Assembly: GCA_052043515.1 (NCBI GenBank)
Contig: JBQEQX010000001.1
Span: 620,001-684,000 of the forward strand
DNA from: Ehrlichia sp052043515
GTDB taxonomy: Bacteria > Pseudomonadota > Alphaproteobacteria > Rickettsiales > Anaplasmataceae
Direction: 5' to 3'
DNA: 64,000 nt
Under the pieces are notes generated by a model. The model was not told the DNA's origin. It saw nothing but the letters and a program-made list of their open reading frames with translations, and did not search any database. Shown piece after piece: positions 32,935 to 44,071 of the stretch. The position numbers and the translations under genes were made by a program. The stretch's first letter is position 1. Each line of letters opens with the position of its first letter.

Positions 32935-32962
32935 TGGAAATTAATAATGTTATTAATTTCCA
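32935..32962. promoter_or_regulatory. 28-base palindrome upstream of lolC
   Basis: TGGAAATTAATAA (32935-32947) is the perfect reverse complement of 32950-32962, with a 2-base centre. It lies 71 bases upstream of the lolC start, in the region shared with divergent holA. A symmetric site of this size could bind a dimeric regulator. It could also form a hairpin ending leftover transcription, but no T-run follows. Confidence 0.5.
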
Positions 32963-33033
32963 GGTAGGACAATTTGTTATATTATTGAGCATAGTGTTAT
33001 GCTGTTGTTTATGCGTAGTTTTGATTTGGTATA

Positions 33034-34269
33034 ATGAAGATGTTACTTAGATTTGAATTAATGTTAGCACTACGTTATTTGCAGTCCAGTAGTAGTCAAT
33101 TCTTGTGTTCCATGATCACTGTACTATCTTTGTTGGGAATTACATTAGGAGTTGCAACGTTGATTATAGTCATGTCTGTAATGAATGGATTTGGTGAAAA
33201 ATTGTTAAATTGTATTGTAGGAGTAAATGGTCATATATCAATTTATTTTGAAGATAATGTAAATCATGATTATTATGAAGTTGTAAATTCAATAAAGGAG
33301 ATTACTGGAGTAGAGGATGCTGTGCCCATTACTGAGAATCAAGCTATGGTAAAATCTGATAGTGCTGTATCTGGGGTTATAGTTAGAGGAATAAATAAGC
33401 AAGATATACAGCGCAAAGGTATAATAGCTGAAAATATAGTGAGAGGTCATATATCTGAATTTGATAGTGGTATTATCATAGGTGCAAAATTAGCTGAAAT
33501 TTTACATGTAAGTTATGGAGATAAGATAACTGTTATTTCATCAGATGGTGTTTATACAATTGTAGGTAACATACCGCGAATGAAAACATATAAGGTTGTT
33601 GCAATATTTAGTATGGGAATGCATGAATATGATAGTACGCTAGTGTATATGCCTTTACATGCTTCACAATTATTTTTTCATAATAATAATAAAATAGATA
33701 TTGAGGTATCAGTTCTCGATGTTGGAAAATCATCGGAGGTATTAGAATTAATAGAAAATAAGACGGGGATGAAAGGTGAAGATTGGAAAATGCAGCAGGG
33801 TAGTTATTTTCATGCGTTAAAAATTGAACATAATGTTATGTTTTTTATATTGACTTTAATTATAATAGTTGCAACATTTAATATTATTTCAAGTCTATCT
33901 ATGTTAGTACAAGATAAAAGAGCGGCTATTGCTATAATGCGTACATTAGGTATTACACGTGGCGGCATATTGAGAATATTTTGTATGTGTGGGTTTTTTA
34001 TAGGTGTTATGGGAACAATGTTCGGGTGTGTGCTTGGGATAGTATTTGCCTTGAATATTAATGAAATTAAAAATATGTTAGAAAAAATTAGTCACAGTAA
34101 TATTTTTGATCCTATAATCTACTTTTTTGATACGTTACCTTCTGTTTTATTGGTAGAGGATGTAGTCAAAATATCTTTGTTATCGTTGTTTTTCTCTTTA
34201 ATTGCAGCTATTCTTCCTGCTAGAAAAGCTGCGTGTCAAGATCCAGCAGATATTTTACGGCATGAGTAG
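33034..34269 (+). CDS. lolC: Lipoprotein-releasing ABC transporter permease LolC/E
   Basis: The permease extracts lipoproteins from the inner membrane for transfer by LolA. It has the N-terminal FELMLALRYLQSS, a first helix with SLLGITLGVATLIIVMSVMNGF, a large periplasmic domain (about residues 50-265) and three C-terminal helices with the family loop MRTLGITRGGILRIF. The 411-aa protein is intact. It heads a run of forward genes (Mic60-like, HemY, DUF1467). The ATPase LolD is not in the window. Confidence 0.93.
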   Translation: MKMLLRFELMLALRYLQSSSSQFLCSMITVLSLLGITLGVATLIIVMSVMNGFGEKLLNCIVGVNGHISIYFEDNVNHDYYEVVNSIKEITGVEDAVPITENQAMVKSDSAVSGVIVRGINKQDIQRKGIIAENIVRGHISEFDSGIIIGAKLAEILHVSYGDKITVISSDGVYTIVGNIPRMKTYKVVAIFSMGMHEYDSTLVYMPLHASQLFFHNNNKIDIEVSVLDVGKSSEVLELIENKTGMKGEDWKMQQGSYFHALKIEHNVMFFILTLIIIVATFNIISSLSMLVQDKRAAIAIMRTLGITRGGILRIFCMCGFFIGVMGTMFGCVLGIVFALNINEIKNMLEKISHSNIFDPIIYFFDTLPSVLLVEDVVKISLLSLFFSLIAAILPARKAACQDPADILRHE

Positions 34270-34278
34270 GTTGTTGAT

Positions 34279-35057
34279 ATGGTAGCAAAAGAGATGTGGG
34301 GATGGTTTTTTATGTTTTTGATAGCTACTTCCTATTCTGTAGGTGCGGTTTTTTTCTTACTTTGACCTGAAAAAAAGATCTTGTTGTGCTGAATGACCAG
34401 CATAAAGAAATTATGGAGACTGATATACGATCTATCATAACACAGATTAACCAAAATTTGCTTAGTTCATACTTGAGTAAACAAAGAGAGATTTGTCCTG
34501 TACAACGCATAGTTACATCGGAGAACAATGACGTTATAAGTTGTTCTAGTGAAGAATGGCTGGCAAAACTTTTATTATCTGTAATTAATTTAAAGGAAGC
34601 ATTCTTGGGTGATATATCAGTAAAAAGTATAATTTATTCAATAAAACCTATGTTACTTAGGCTTGATGACTATAAAATTAATGAAGCTGTAGCCGAAATT
34701 GAAAGATTGGATAGTAAAAAATTGACTACATTTAATAGACTAAAGTTTTTTATTTAAAAAAATTGCTCGTGAATTGCATTATTCTCGTTCCAACATGGTG
34801 CAAAAGATTTTTTTAAATGGATTGTAGTAAAAAATCAGCAAGATACTTTGCTTCATAGTTTAAAAGAAGTGGAAAGCTATATTAATGATAATCTATGGGC
34901 TGATGCATTGGACCTTTCCAAGAGAGAATTATCGTCTGTTGTAGAACTTGAGTTGTGGATACAACAGTTGGAAGATATAGTATCTATGGAAAAGAATATA
35001 TCAGTGGTATATGATCAATTGTCAAAATACATAATTAAGTTACCTGGTGTTTCATGA
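34279..35057 (+). CDS. Mic60/mitofilin-like inner-membrane protein (four frameshifts)
   Basis: After repair this is a 258-aa protein. It has one N-terminal membrane helix (WGWFFMFLIATSYSVGAVF, residues 8-26), a helical soluble middle and a C-terminal helical segment (LLHSLKEVESYINDNLWADALDLSK) like the C-terminal domain of alphaproteobacterial mitofilin. The gene order directly before hemY is also that seen for this family. Shifts are at runs 34349-34355 (+1), 34370-34376 (+1), 34746-34751 (+1) and 34808-34814 (-1). Its stop overlaps the hemY start in ATGA. The identification rests mostly on architecture and neighbour. Confidence 0.7.
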
Positions 35058-36298
35058 TTACAAGCATTTTAATATTTGTTATTGTTGCACTAACTATCGG
35101 GTTGTGGGTAATAGATTGCGATGGCCTTATCAAAATAGAGTGGTTAGGTTATGATATTGAAGTGAACACCATATTTACATTATTTATTGTTGCCGTTGTT
35201 TTCTTCTGTATAGTACTGTTAGTAAAATTAATTTTTTTTTTTTTGCAGTGCGTGTATAATTGTAGAAGACGTTGGCGAGATAAAAAAATTATCCTGTTAG
35301 AACAGGGGCATATGTATTTAAACTGTGGTGATGTTGAGAAAGTAGAAATTTGTGTAAATAAATTAGGGAATTTTCAACATCCGTCTTTGTTTTTATTAAA
35401 GGGAAAAATTTTATTTTGATAATCAGAAGTACGCTCTAGCTGAAAAATATTTTACTGAGTTTACTAGGGTTGTTTCAGTAATAGATGCATCATTAGGTCT
35501 TTGTTTGTTAAATGTTATTAGACAAATGGAGGATCAAGTTCAGCAACTGAATTTGTTTAGAAAAATGCTGGAAATTTTTTATAGACAATCATGGGTAGCT
35601 ATTTTTTAAGTTAGAAATATGTCGTATTTCAGGAGATTGGGGTGGCGCGATTGAAGAAATAAAAAAAGGTAATAAAATTGAAAGTAAGTATGCCATATGA
35701 TACTCAAGAAATGCTTAATGTATTTTATTATGCTTTGGCAAAACAATATTATGATTCTCAGAAATATGAAGATGGATTAAAGATACTTGATAATATTAAA
35801 AATTGTTCTCAACATAGTACTGTCATTACATTACTTAAAGCTAAATTTTATGTAAGTATGCAAAAAAAACGAAAAGCAGTTAATGTTCTTGAGTGTGAGT
35901 ATCGTACTCGTCCACACCCTGATATTGCTAATCTTTATCTGGACGTTACACAGCATGATAGCTATGCTATACAGAAATTGTATGGTTTTAATCCCAGTTA
36001 TTATTTTAGCGTATACCTTATGGCTCAAGACGCAATTAACTTAGGTGAATATAGTGCAGCCGTGAAGTATTTAAATAATGTTTTTAAAGGTAAAAATTAT
36101 ATTTCTTTATACGTTCTAATGCTCAAATTAAAAGTACTGTTACAAGATTATAATGAATTATTGTATTGGACAGACAAAATCATGAAGGATGCTATAGTAG
36201 ATCAACATTGGTGCTGCAAAAGATGTAAGTATGTTACCGTACATTGGCATTATGAGTGTGATAATTGTAGAAGTTTTAATACTATAGTTTGGCTTTAA
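35054..36298 (+). CDS. hemY: HemY-type TPR membrane protein (three frameshifts)
   Basis: The protein has two N-terminal membrane helices (residues 2-18 and about 36-62), the HemY_N region (LGYDIEVNT), TPR-like helical repeats and a C-terminal zinc-ribbon-like segment with paired cysteines (HWCCKRCKYV and CDNCRSFNT). The last feature is typical of alphaproteobacterial HemY. Surplus bases are in 35404-35408, 35602-35607 and the region 35661-35677. The repaired length is 413 aa. The family is tied to heme synthesis by neighbourhood, but its molecular role is unsettled. It is distinct from the Bacillus oxidase called HemY. Confidence 0.85.
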
Positions 36299-36303
36299 AT
36301 TGT

Positions 36304-36558
36304 ATGGGTGTTGGAGATATTGTATTTTTCATAGTATCTTGGTGGATCGTTTTATTTGTATTGTTGCCTATAAAAGTTGAGGTACATGATAATCCACCAG
36401 TAGGTATTGCAAGTAGTTCTCCAGTCAAATCTTATCTACTTGTTAAATTAATTATTGCGACTTTAATATCTGCTATACTTACTGTACTGTACGTTTATCT
36501 CAAAATTAGAGGTTACATAAATTTTGAAGCCATATACGATTTTATGAGTTTTGTATAA
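36304..36558 (+). CDS. DUF1467 family small membrane protein
   Basis: The 84-aa protein has two hydrophobic helices (IVFFIVSWWIVLFVLLPI and LIIATLISAILTVLYVYL) joined by a short loop with VEVHDNPPVGIASSSPVKS. That pattern is characteristic of the alphaproteobacterial DUF1467 family. ATG 36304 lies 5 bases after the hemY stop, so it is very likely cotranscribed. The function is unknown. Confidence 0.8.
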   Translation: MGVGDIVFFIVSWWIVLFVLLPIKVEVHDNPPVGIASSSPVKSYLLVKLIIATLISAILTVLYVYLKIRGYINFEAIYDFMSFV

Positions 36559-36904
36559 AAATTACCAGTTCTAATCTGTATTTTACAGGTATGGTTCAGT
36601 GTATCAAAAAACGCTTTAGTTGTTACTTGGTTTGATGTTTTAAAGAGCTATTTATTTGTAAAATTATTCGATAAAATGACTTATATTGGTGAACGCTTAT
36701 CTATAGTGATGCATTAGTTTTTGCTGAGATGATCTAATCTATAATCTTGATTATGAATTGTTACTTATAAGATTAAATTGTAAGTGTTGTGTGAGTAAGT
36801 CATTTTATAAATTAGTGTTTTACACTGTTTATTGAGGTATAAAATGCTTGACTGGTATTGCTATAATGTATAACATTTTGCTGTTTTATGTTTCCTTTAA
36901 AGTT
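36559..36904. other. Intergenic gap upstream of the ATP synthase genes
   Basis: About 345 AT-rich bases should contain the promoter of the atpH-atpA run. I cannot identify the boxes with confidence. A possible alternative upstream start for atpH (TTG at 36848) falls here. Confidence 0.4.
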
Positions 36905-37462
36905 ATGGCTCAGTATAAAGGTGACTATATAGCGTCTTGTTATGCTCAGGCGTTATTTAGTGTGTCGGGTGATTGTTTAGGCTCTGTTTGTGAAGAGGTG
37001 AAATCTGTTGTTGGTATTCTTGAAGGTGATGACGTTATTCTTTTGTTCTTTTCTAGTCTTAGCGTGTCAGTAAAGGATAAAGTAAATGTGGTGGGAGCAA
37101 TTCATGGTCACGTTAGTCATACTCTAATTAAGTTTATGTTTGTTGTGCTCGAAAACAATAGAGGAAGTATGTTATTGCGTATTTTTAATACTTTTCTTGA
37201 CTTAGTAAAAAGACATAATAGGGAGGTTACTATATCAGTAACTTCACGTGCTTTATTAACAAAACAAGAAGAGAAAGGTATACGTGATGCATTGCTTGAG
37301 AAATATGGGAAGGTTGTTGGCATAACAAATAATATAGACGGTAGTATTTTAGGTGGTTTTATTATTAGAGTGAATTTTGAAGTGATAGACCTGTCGTTAA
37401 ATAGTTATTTACAAAGTTTAAGAGAACTCAGTAAAATGGCTGTATGTAGTGTCAGTGAATAA
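36905..37462 (+). CDS. atpH: ATP synthase F1 subunit delta
   Basis: The delta subunit joins F1 to the peripheral stalk. The protein starts MAQYKGDYIASCYAQALFSV, continues with the helical N-domain, and ends with the family signature GGFIIRVNFEVIDLSLNSYLQSLREL. At 185 aa it has the normal length. I prefer ATG 36905 to the TTG 57 bases upstream, because conserved sequence begins there. atpA follows 21 bases downstream. Splitting of the F0 genes from F1 is usual in Rickettsiales. Confidence 0.9.
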   Translation: MAQYKGDYIASCYAQALFSVSGDCLGSVCEEVKSVVGILEGDDVILLFFSSLSVSVKDKVNVVGAIHGHVSHTLIKFMFVVLENNRGSMLLRIFNTFLDLVKRHNREVTISVTSRALLTKQEEKGIRDALLEKYGKVVGITNNIDGSILGGFIIRVNFEVIDLSLNSYLQSLRELSKMAVCSVSE

Positions 37463-37483
37463 CAGGGTAAATAGGGTAGAATA

Positions 37484-39017
37484 ATGAGTGATAATGCTAT
37501 ATTTGCAGGTGAAGTGTTAAAAATCATTAAGGAACGTATTCAAAATTTTGATCATAAAATAAAATGTGAAAGTGTAGGTGAAGTTATATCCATAAGAGAT
37601 GGTATAGCGTTGATATATGGGTTAGAAAATGCAAAATTCGGGGAAGTAGTAATTTTTGCTAATGGTGTGACAGGTATAGTATTAGGATTGGATTGTAATA
37701 CTGTTAGTGTAGTCGTGCTTGGAAATGATACGACTATTGGAGAAGGTGATGCTGTAAAGTGTACAGGTAAATTGATGGATGTTCCTGTTGGTATAGAGTT
37801 ATTGGGAAGAGTTACTGATGCCTTAGGTAATCCTATTGATGGTGCAGGTAGCATCGATTGCATGGCCAGATTACCTGTGGAAATTAAAGCTCCAGGTATT
37901 ATTGCAAGGCAGTCTGTTAGTGAGCCTTTGCAGACAGGTATAAAAATTATAGATATGTTAATACCAATAGGACGTGGACAGCGTGAATTGATCATAGGGG
38001 ATAGAAAAACTGGTAAAACTGCAATAGCAATTGACGCAATTATTAACCAAAAATCTCATAATAGTACGGTGTCGCAAAAGGAAAAGATCTATTGTATTTA
38101 TGTTGCAATTGGACAAAAAAGTTCTTCTATTGCAAGAATAGTTGATAGGTTACGTGTAAGTGGAGCTTTAGAATATACAATTATTGTTGCTGCTGCAGCT
38201 TCAGATCCAGCATCATTACAATATTTAGCTCCATATGCTGCTTGTGCTATGGGGGAATTCTTTAGAGATAATGGTATGCATTGTTTGATTATATATGATG
38301 ATCTATCTAAGCATGCTGCTGCATATAGGCAAGTATCCTTGTTGTTAAGGCGTCCACCAGGACGTGAAGCGTATCCAGGGGATGTATTTTTCTTACATTC
38401 TAGGTTGTTAGAGAGAGCAGCTAAGATGTCTGAGGAGGCAGGAGGAGGTTCGTTGACTGCTTTACCGATAATTGAAACACAGGCTGGTGACGTCTCTGCC
38501 TATGTTCCCACTAATGTGATTTCGATTACTGATGGACAAATTTTCCTTGAGTCTGAAATTTTTTTATAAGGGATTTCGCCCGGCTGTAAATGTTGGTTTA
38601 TCTGTTTCTAGGGTTGGTTCTGCTGCACAGACTAAATCCGTGAAGAAAGTTGCAGGATCTACTAAATTAAGTTTAGCACAATATAGAGAATTAGAAGATT
38701 TTGCGAAATTCGGTTCCGACGTTGATGTGCACTCTCAGAAAGTTCTTGATAGGGGTAGAAGAATGATGGAATTACTAAAGCAAAAACAATATTCTCCATT
38801 ATCTGTAGCAGAGCAGGTTGCTGTTATTTTTGCTGGTGTGAGTGGTTCTCTTGATGACATTGGTGTAAACGATATTGGTAAGTTTGAGGAAAGGCTTCTG
38901 ATTGAACTGAATGAAAATTATTCGGATGTTTTGAATAATATATCAAATAATTTTACTGATGATGTAAAAGATCTATTATTAGACATTATAAATAAGATTG
39001 CTTCTAATTTTAAGTAG
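37484..39017 (+). CDS. atpA: ATP synthase F1 subunit alpha (one frameshift)
   Basis: AtpA forms the non-catalytic nucleotide sites of F1. Walker A GDRKTGKTAIA (about residues 169-179), the LLLRRPPGREAYPGDVF segment and the VSAYVPTNVISITDGQ loop are present. The frame breaks in the T7 run 38559-38565. Removal of one T joins ESEIF to YKGFRPAVNVGLSVSRVGSAAQ, leading into the C-terminal helical domain. The repaired length is 510 aa, as usual. It lies between atpH and greA on one strand. Confidence 0.95.
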
Positions 39018-39051
39018 TTCTTTGTGGTTTTTAAAATTTTAGGTATGACTT

Positions 39052-39554
39052 ATGAGTGACTATATGAATGCAAGGTTCCCTATTACAAAAAAGGGGGTTT
39101 GAAAAACTTGAGTTGGAATTGGAGTTGTTGAAACATGAAAGACCTAAAATTATTAAATCTATTTCTGAAGCACGAGAGTTGGGTGATTTATCTGAAAATG
39201 CCGAGTATCACGCTGCTCGTGAAAGACAAGGGTTGGTGGAAAGTAAAATAATGGAGTTAGAGTCAAAAAGGTCGAGAGCTGAGATTATTGACGTATCGAA
39301 TTTGTCTGGGGATACTGTTATGTTTGGGTCAACTGTGACAATGTCGATATACGATGAACAAACTGGTAATGTTGACGAAGTTGTATACCAGATTGTTGGC
39401 GAATATGAGGCTGATATTTCAAAGCAGATGATTTCAATAAAATCACCTTTGGTTGTATCATTACTGGGAAAAAAAGGAAGGTGATGTTGTAGAGGTTAAA
39501 ACTCCAAAGGGTGATTATAGAATATATAAGATTATGAAGATTGAGTTTATATAG
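39052..39554 (+). CDS. greA: Transcription elongation factor GreA (two frameshifts)
   Basis: GreA rescues backtracked RNA polymerase. The coiled-coil arm contains the conserved acidic tip ARELGDLSENAEYHAARE, followed by the globular domain with VGEYEADIS. One surplus G in 39093-39097 hides the real N-terminus (MNARFPITKKGFEKLELEL), and one surplus A in 39469-39475 hides the end (KKEGDVVEVKTPKGDYRIY). The length is 162-166 aa depending on ATG 39064 or ATG 39052. AGG upstream slightly favours 39052. Confidence 0.92.
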
Positions 39555-39569
39555 AAAGGTAGAGAGTTA

Positions 39570-40205
39570 ATGGGTATTATTGTATCAGAAAGTTCGAGCT
39601 TTATCTCTCCTATAGAACATATCGTTGAAGATGCTAAACAAGGCAAGTTATGTATTCTGGTGGATGATGAACAGAGAGAAAATGAAGGTGATTTGATAGT
39701 TCTAGCGGAAAAAGTTACTAGTGATGCAATTAATTTCATGATAACTCATGGTAGCGGTATCGTATGTTTGTCTATTACAGAAGATCTCATGTATAGATTG
39801 GGGCTAGAATTTATGCCGAAAAGGCATGTTAATGATAATAGTGCGTCTTTTGCTACTTCTATAGATGCTCGTTATGGAATTACAACAGGTGTTTCTGCTT
39901 GTGATAGGGCTAGTACCATATTAGCAGTTGTTGATCGAAATGTTCAAAAGGATGATTTTGTAACACCAGGTCATATTTTCCCTATTGTGTCTAAGAAGGG
40001 CGGTGTATTGGAAAGATCCGGTCATACGGAAGCGAGTATTGAGGTTGCAAAAATTGCTGGATTAGCTCCGGTTGCTGTGGTGTGTGAATTAATGAATCCA
40101 GATGGTACAATGTCAAGGTTACCTGATATTATAAAATTTTCTCAGCATCATGGTATTAAAGTTACTACTATAGATAGGCTTATTCAATATGTAAAGGCAC
40201 ACTGA
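39570..40205 (+). CDS. ribB: 3,4-dihydroxy-2-butanone 4-phosphate synthase
   Basis: RibB makes the four-carbon riboflavin precursor from ribulose 5-phosphate. It has VDDEQRENEGDLIVLAE (acidic metal site), HGSGIVCLS, TTGVSACDRASTI, TPGHIFPIVSKKGGVLERSGHTEA and the C-terminal CELMNPDGTMSR. All are diagnostic. The 211-aa protein is a stand-alone RibB without a GTP cyclohydrolase II domain. It is intact and lies 15 bases after greA, with AGAGAG just ahead of the ATG. Confidence 0.95.
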   Translation: MGIIVSESSSFISPIEHIVEDAKQGKLCILVDDEQRENEGDLIVLAEKVTSDAINFMITHGSGIVCLSITEDLMYRLGLEFMPKRHVNDNSASFATSIDARYGITTGVSACDRASTILAVVDRNVQKDDFVTPGHIFPIVSKKGGVLERSGHTEASIEVAKIAGLAPVAVVCELMNPDGTMSRLPDIIKFSQHHGIKVTTIDRLIQYVKAH

Positions 40206-40229
40206 TATATTTAGGAGTAGGATTTTTTC

Positions 40230-40676
40230 GTGGATATCATAGTAGAGAATCGAAAAGTAAGATTTAATTATTTTATTGTCCAAGAATTTGATGCCGGTAT
40301 TGTGCTGATTGGTAGTGAGGTAAAGTCTTTACGCCAAAGAAAGGTAAGCATAGCCGAATCGTATATTACTGAGCGTAATATGGAATTGTGGCTATGTAAT
40401 CTTCATATTTCGGAGTATAGTCAAGCAAGTACCAGAAATCATATTCCCACTAGGCCTAGGAAATTGTTATTAAAGAAAAAGCAAATATATAAAATATCTG
40501 GAAATATGAAAAATGATGGGTTTACTGTTGTCCCATTATTTTTATATTTTACTGAGAAAGGGATAGCTAAAGCTAAAATTGTGATAGTGAAGGGAAAGAA
40601 GCTTCGTGATAAAAGGGAAGCTATAAAAACTAGAGATTGGAATCGAGAAAAGAGTCGTATACTGCGTGGCCATTAA
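40230..40676 (+). CDS. smpB: SsrA-binding protein SmpB
   Basis: SmpB delivers tmRNA to stalled ribosomes. The protein (148 aa, GTG start) has the family segments IVLIGSEVKSLRQRKVSIAE and NHIPTRPRKLLLKK, and the basic C-terminal tail KLRDKREAIKTRDWNREKSR. It ends the atpH-atpA-greA-ribB-smpB run with 24 bases of spacing after ribB. The tmRNA gene itself is not in this window. Confidence 0.96.
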   Translation: MDIIVENRKVRFNYFIVQEFDAGIVLIGSEVKSLRQRKVSIAESYITERNMELWLCNLHISEYSQASTRNHIPTRPRKLLLKKKQIYKISGNMKNDGFTVVPLFLYFTEKGIAKAKIVIVKGKKLRDKREAIKTRDWNREKSRILRGH

Positions 40677-41211
40677 GAGTGATTATTTTGTGTTCCATTC
40701 CATAAAAGCGTTAGTGGTGTATTGGGATATAAAATTACTTAGTTTGAAGATTCCACGTCGTAAAAAAAAAAAAGAGTATTATACAAGTTCGTACAGTATA
40801 GTGTGTGTGTTTCAATGTTTAAATTTGTAATTAGATTGAGATATATAAATGGATTGTTGATGTTGATAGGTGCAAAGGTTCATCAGATTGCTTAGGATTT
40901 ATTGGTAGATAAAAATATCACGCTTGTTCGTCTGTATAACGGTTAGAAAATATTATGCTATAGAAAAAATCTGTCAAAGATAATGTCCTATCGAAAGGTT
41001 GTTTATAGTATATATTTTACTTTGTGATGAAATTATTAGAAACTTTTTTAAGTAAGGAACAAAAAAGTTATCATTAACATTGCACAAATTCATATTATTT
41101 AAAAAAGTAAGGTAGCATTAACGATGTTACTCTTAATGTAAGACTTTTTAGATGAGGAACTTGGTAATTGCTTTTAAAAAACTACAAAAGTTTTCTAGGA
41201 TATAAAAAACT
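40677..41211. other. Intergenic gap between converging genes
   Basis: About 535 AT-rich bases lie between smpB and the end of valS. A long A run near 40760 is the only conspicuous element. No terminator or coding frame is supported. Confidence 0.4.
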
Positions 41212-43625
41212 TTATTGATTTGCAAATTCCACTGATACTGAAAGCCCATCTTCATGAGTTGCTAGTTGATTGTATATCACATGTTCGGCATTACAAACAG
41301 CTTTTAGATCATTTTCCAGTGAAATCGGAAAATTATAGTTTTTGCTGTTAATGATTAGTTTGTATATCTTGTATTTAACTGATACTTGAGCATTAGCTTT
41401 TGTTTTTCTTACCTGGTTAAGTATTTCTATGAAAACTTCACCCAACTGCTCATCTGATTTACTGTAGGAACTAATATTTGGAGTGGGCCAGTTGTTGTGG
41501 TGATGTATAGAGCTATGACTGTAAAGGGTGTTGTATATCTCTTCTGTAATATATGGTATAAAAGGTGCTAACATTTTCAATAGTTCTCTCAACACGAAAG
41601 ATAGTGTATTTACAGCACTTAGGGTTTCTTTGTCGCTTGTGAATTCACCGTATGCTCTTTTTTCACTATTTCAAGGTAATTGTCACAAAAATCTTGCCAA
41701 AAAAAAGATTCTATATGGTCAAGAGCAATACAGTACTCAAATGAGTTAAGATTTTCTGTTGCTTTAAGAATAACTTTGTATAACTTTGACAATATCCATT
41801 TATCCATTGTTTCTGTTGAATGTTGTAAATCTGGTTTTTCATATTGACCAATAAACGTTGATACAAACTTACTTGCATTCCAAAGTTTAGTGGTAAATCT
41901 TTTCCCGAGTTTTAAAATTTCGTTAGAGAATGTTGTATCAGCTCCTAGCTTGGAATTTGCAGCCCAATAACGTACTACATCTGCTCCATATTCTTCTAGT
42001 AATTTGTTTGGGGTTAAAGTATTTCCTTTTGATTTACTCATTTTAGTTTTATCTTCTGCAAGACACCAGCCACTAACCATAATGTTATTCCAAGGAATGT
42101 TATTGTTATGATAGTAAGCCTGAACGATGGTATAAAATGCCCAAGATCTTATAATTTCATGACTTTGAGCTCGTAAGTCATTAGGAACTTGCGATGTCTT
42201 AAATTGTGGTGATAATGAACTGGTGGCCCAGGTATCCATTATATCACCGTCTGCTTCCACTTCTTCCTTTTTATATCCTTCAGGTAAATCATGTCTGGGA
42301 TCTACTGGTAATTTAATCATGTCTGCAAGTATTATTTTCTTATCTTCTGCTTTGGAGTACCAAACTGGAAATGGTATTCCAAAATACCTTTGGCGTGATA
42401 TACACCAATCCCAATTTAATTCTTCTATCCAGATTTCTATTTGTTTGCGCATAGATTTTGGGTGCCAATTAATTTTGTGTACTTGTTCTAACAATTCTTT
42501 TTTTATTTCTACTACTTTGATGAACCATTGGTAACTTAGTAATATTTCAATTGGTGCCCCTGATCTTTCTGCGCATTTGACATTATGTAAGATTTCTATT
42601 TTTTGCACTAATAGACTACTTTGGTCTAGTATTTCAAGTATTAATCTCCTGGCTTCTGCTACTGGTAAACCATGTAACTTATTGCATGTGTCATTTCCTT
42701 CTGTTGTATTGCTATTCAAGTTACATATGGTTCCTGATTTACTAATAATAATTTTAGTATCTAAATTGTGCTTATTCCACCAATATACATCCATTTCATC
42801 TCCAAATGTACAGCACATTACAAGACCAGTTCCTTTATCTATTTTTACTTGATCATCCGGTAATATTTTCACTTTCTGTCCAAAGATTGGTACTATTGCA
42901 TTCTGTCCAAGAAGATGTTGATATCGTATATCTAAAGGGTTAAAAAGAACAGCAACACACGCTGGTATCAACTCAGGACGTGTTGTAGCAATGTTGATTA
43001 ACTCTCCAGTCTCTGTAGTAAATGTTATTGTATTCATATAAGATAACATTTCATTTTCTTCAACTTCTGCACGTGCTATAGCTGTCTGATCAATACAATC
43101 CCAGAATATGGGTTGTAGTTTTCTGTATAGTTTCCCCTTTTTATATAGGTTTATAAATGATGCCTGTGATATTTTTTGAATTTCTTTGCTCATGGTATGA
43201 TATTCTAAGTGCCAATCGTAACTGATTCCTACGGATTGAAAAAGTTGTTTAAACTGCATTCTAAATTCACTTGATACCTGCGTACATAGCGCGTTAAATT
43301 CTTGTCGACTAATATCTGTTGCACGTATTTTTCTTGTTTTCTCTACTAAACGTTCAGTTGGTAACCCGTTATCATCAAATCCTATAGGATATAATACATC
43401 CTTTCCTAACATTCGTTGATATCTTGCAATGAAATCTGTATGGCAATAACTGAAAACATGTCCTATGTGCAATTGTCCTGATATTGTTGGAGGAGGAGTA
43501 TCAATTACGAATTGATTCTTTCCCGAATTTTTCCATTTATACAGCTTTGCTTCATTCCAGAACGTGTTATATTTTTTTCTTTTTATGTCTTTGAACTGGT
43601 ATTTATTATTGAAAATAGGCTGCAT
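41212..43625 (-). CDS. valS: Valyl-tRNA synthetase (one frameshift)
   Basis: ValS charges tRNA-Val. The HIGH motif is in PPTISGQLHIGHVFSYC, the editing domain has TTRPELIPACVAV, and the KMSKS motif is TKMSKSKGN. The PAYPGDVF-free pattern and overall order fit ValRS rather than IleRS or LeuRS. One base is missing in the T6 run 41658-41663, which joins VKK to RAYGEFTSDKETLS. The repaired protein is 804 aa, a short type without an evident long C-terminal coiled coil. It is divergent from ccmF across the repeat. Confidence 0.94.
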
Positions 43626-44071
43626 TATGAAACATTTTACTTACTATACTACCTAAGTATAAAAAATTGCTGCAGGTGAAACAATGATAATTTTATAAAT
43701 ACTTAAATTATCTAGTGTTGCTAAATAGCTATATAATCAAGTTCTTTATACCATAGCAAGACACGAATACTAAATCATTTTTTGCAAACGCGTTTCTATA
43801 TAACAGTTGGAGTTTTATTTTAGAAGGTTATTTGTATTACTTTTGTTTATACATAGGTATGCTAGAAGTGGAATTGTTGAAAATTAGTGTATTTATTCTA
43901 TTTTTTTAGGCATGTCTTGAAAAATTTAGGGTACATGTTTTTAAACCTTAGCCATGTTACGTATTTTAATTTAACTGTTAATTATCAGATATATGTAAAG
44001 CTATACTTTGCAAGTTTTTATTAAAGTCTTATAATAAATGATCCTTATTTTTTAATCATTTTAAATTTCTA
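43626..44071. other. Divergent valS-ccmF spacer, mostly inverted-repeat copy 1
   Basis: About 445 bases between valS and ccmF. From 43710 on the sequence is repeated in inverted orientation at 51312-51674, so the whole ccmF upstream region exists twice. A promoter for ccmF must lie here, but I cannot fix the boxes. Confidence 0.6.

Larger units (their letters stand above)
32515..33033. other. Divergent gap with a decayed holA copy and a palindrome
   Basis: About 520 bases lie between divergent holA and lolC. They contain a partial decayed copy of internal holA sequence (32643-32712) and a 28-base palindrome (32935-32962), both listed separately. The forward open frame 32572-32814 crosses the copy and is not considered a gene. 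Confidence 0.5.
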
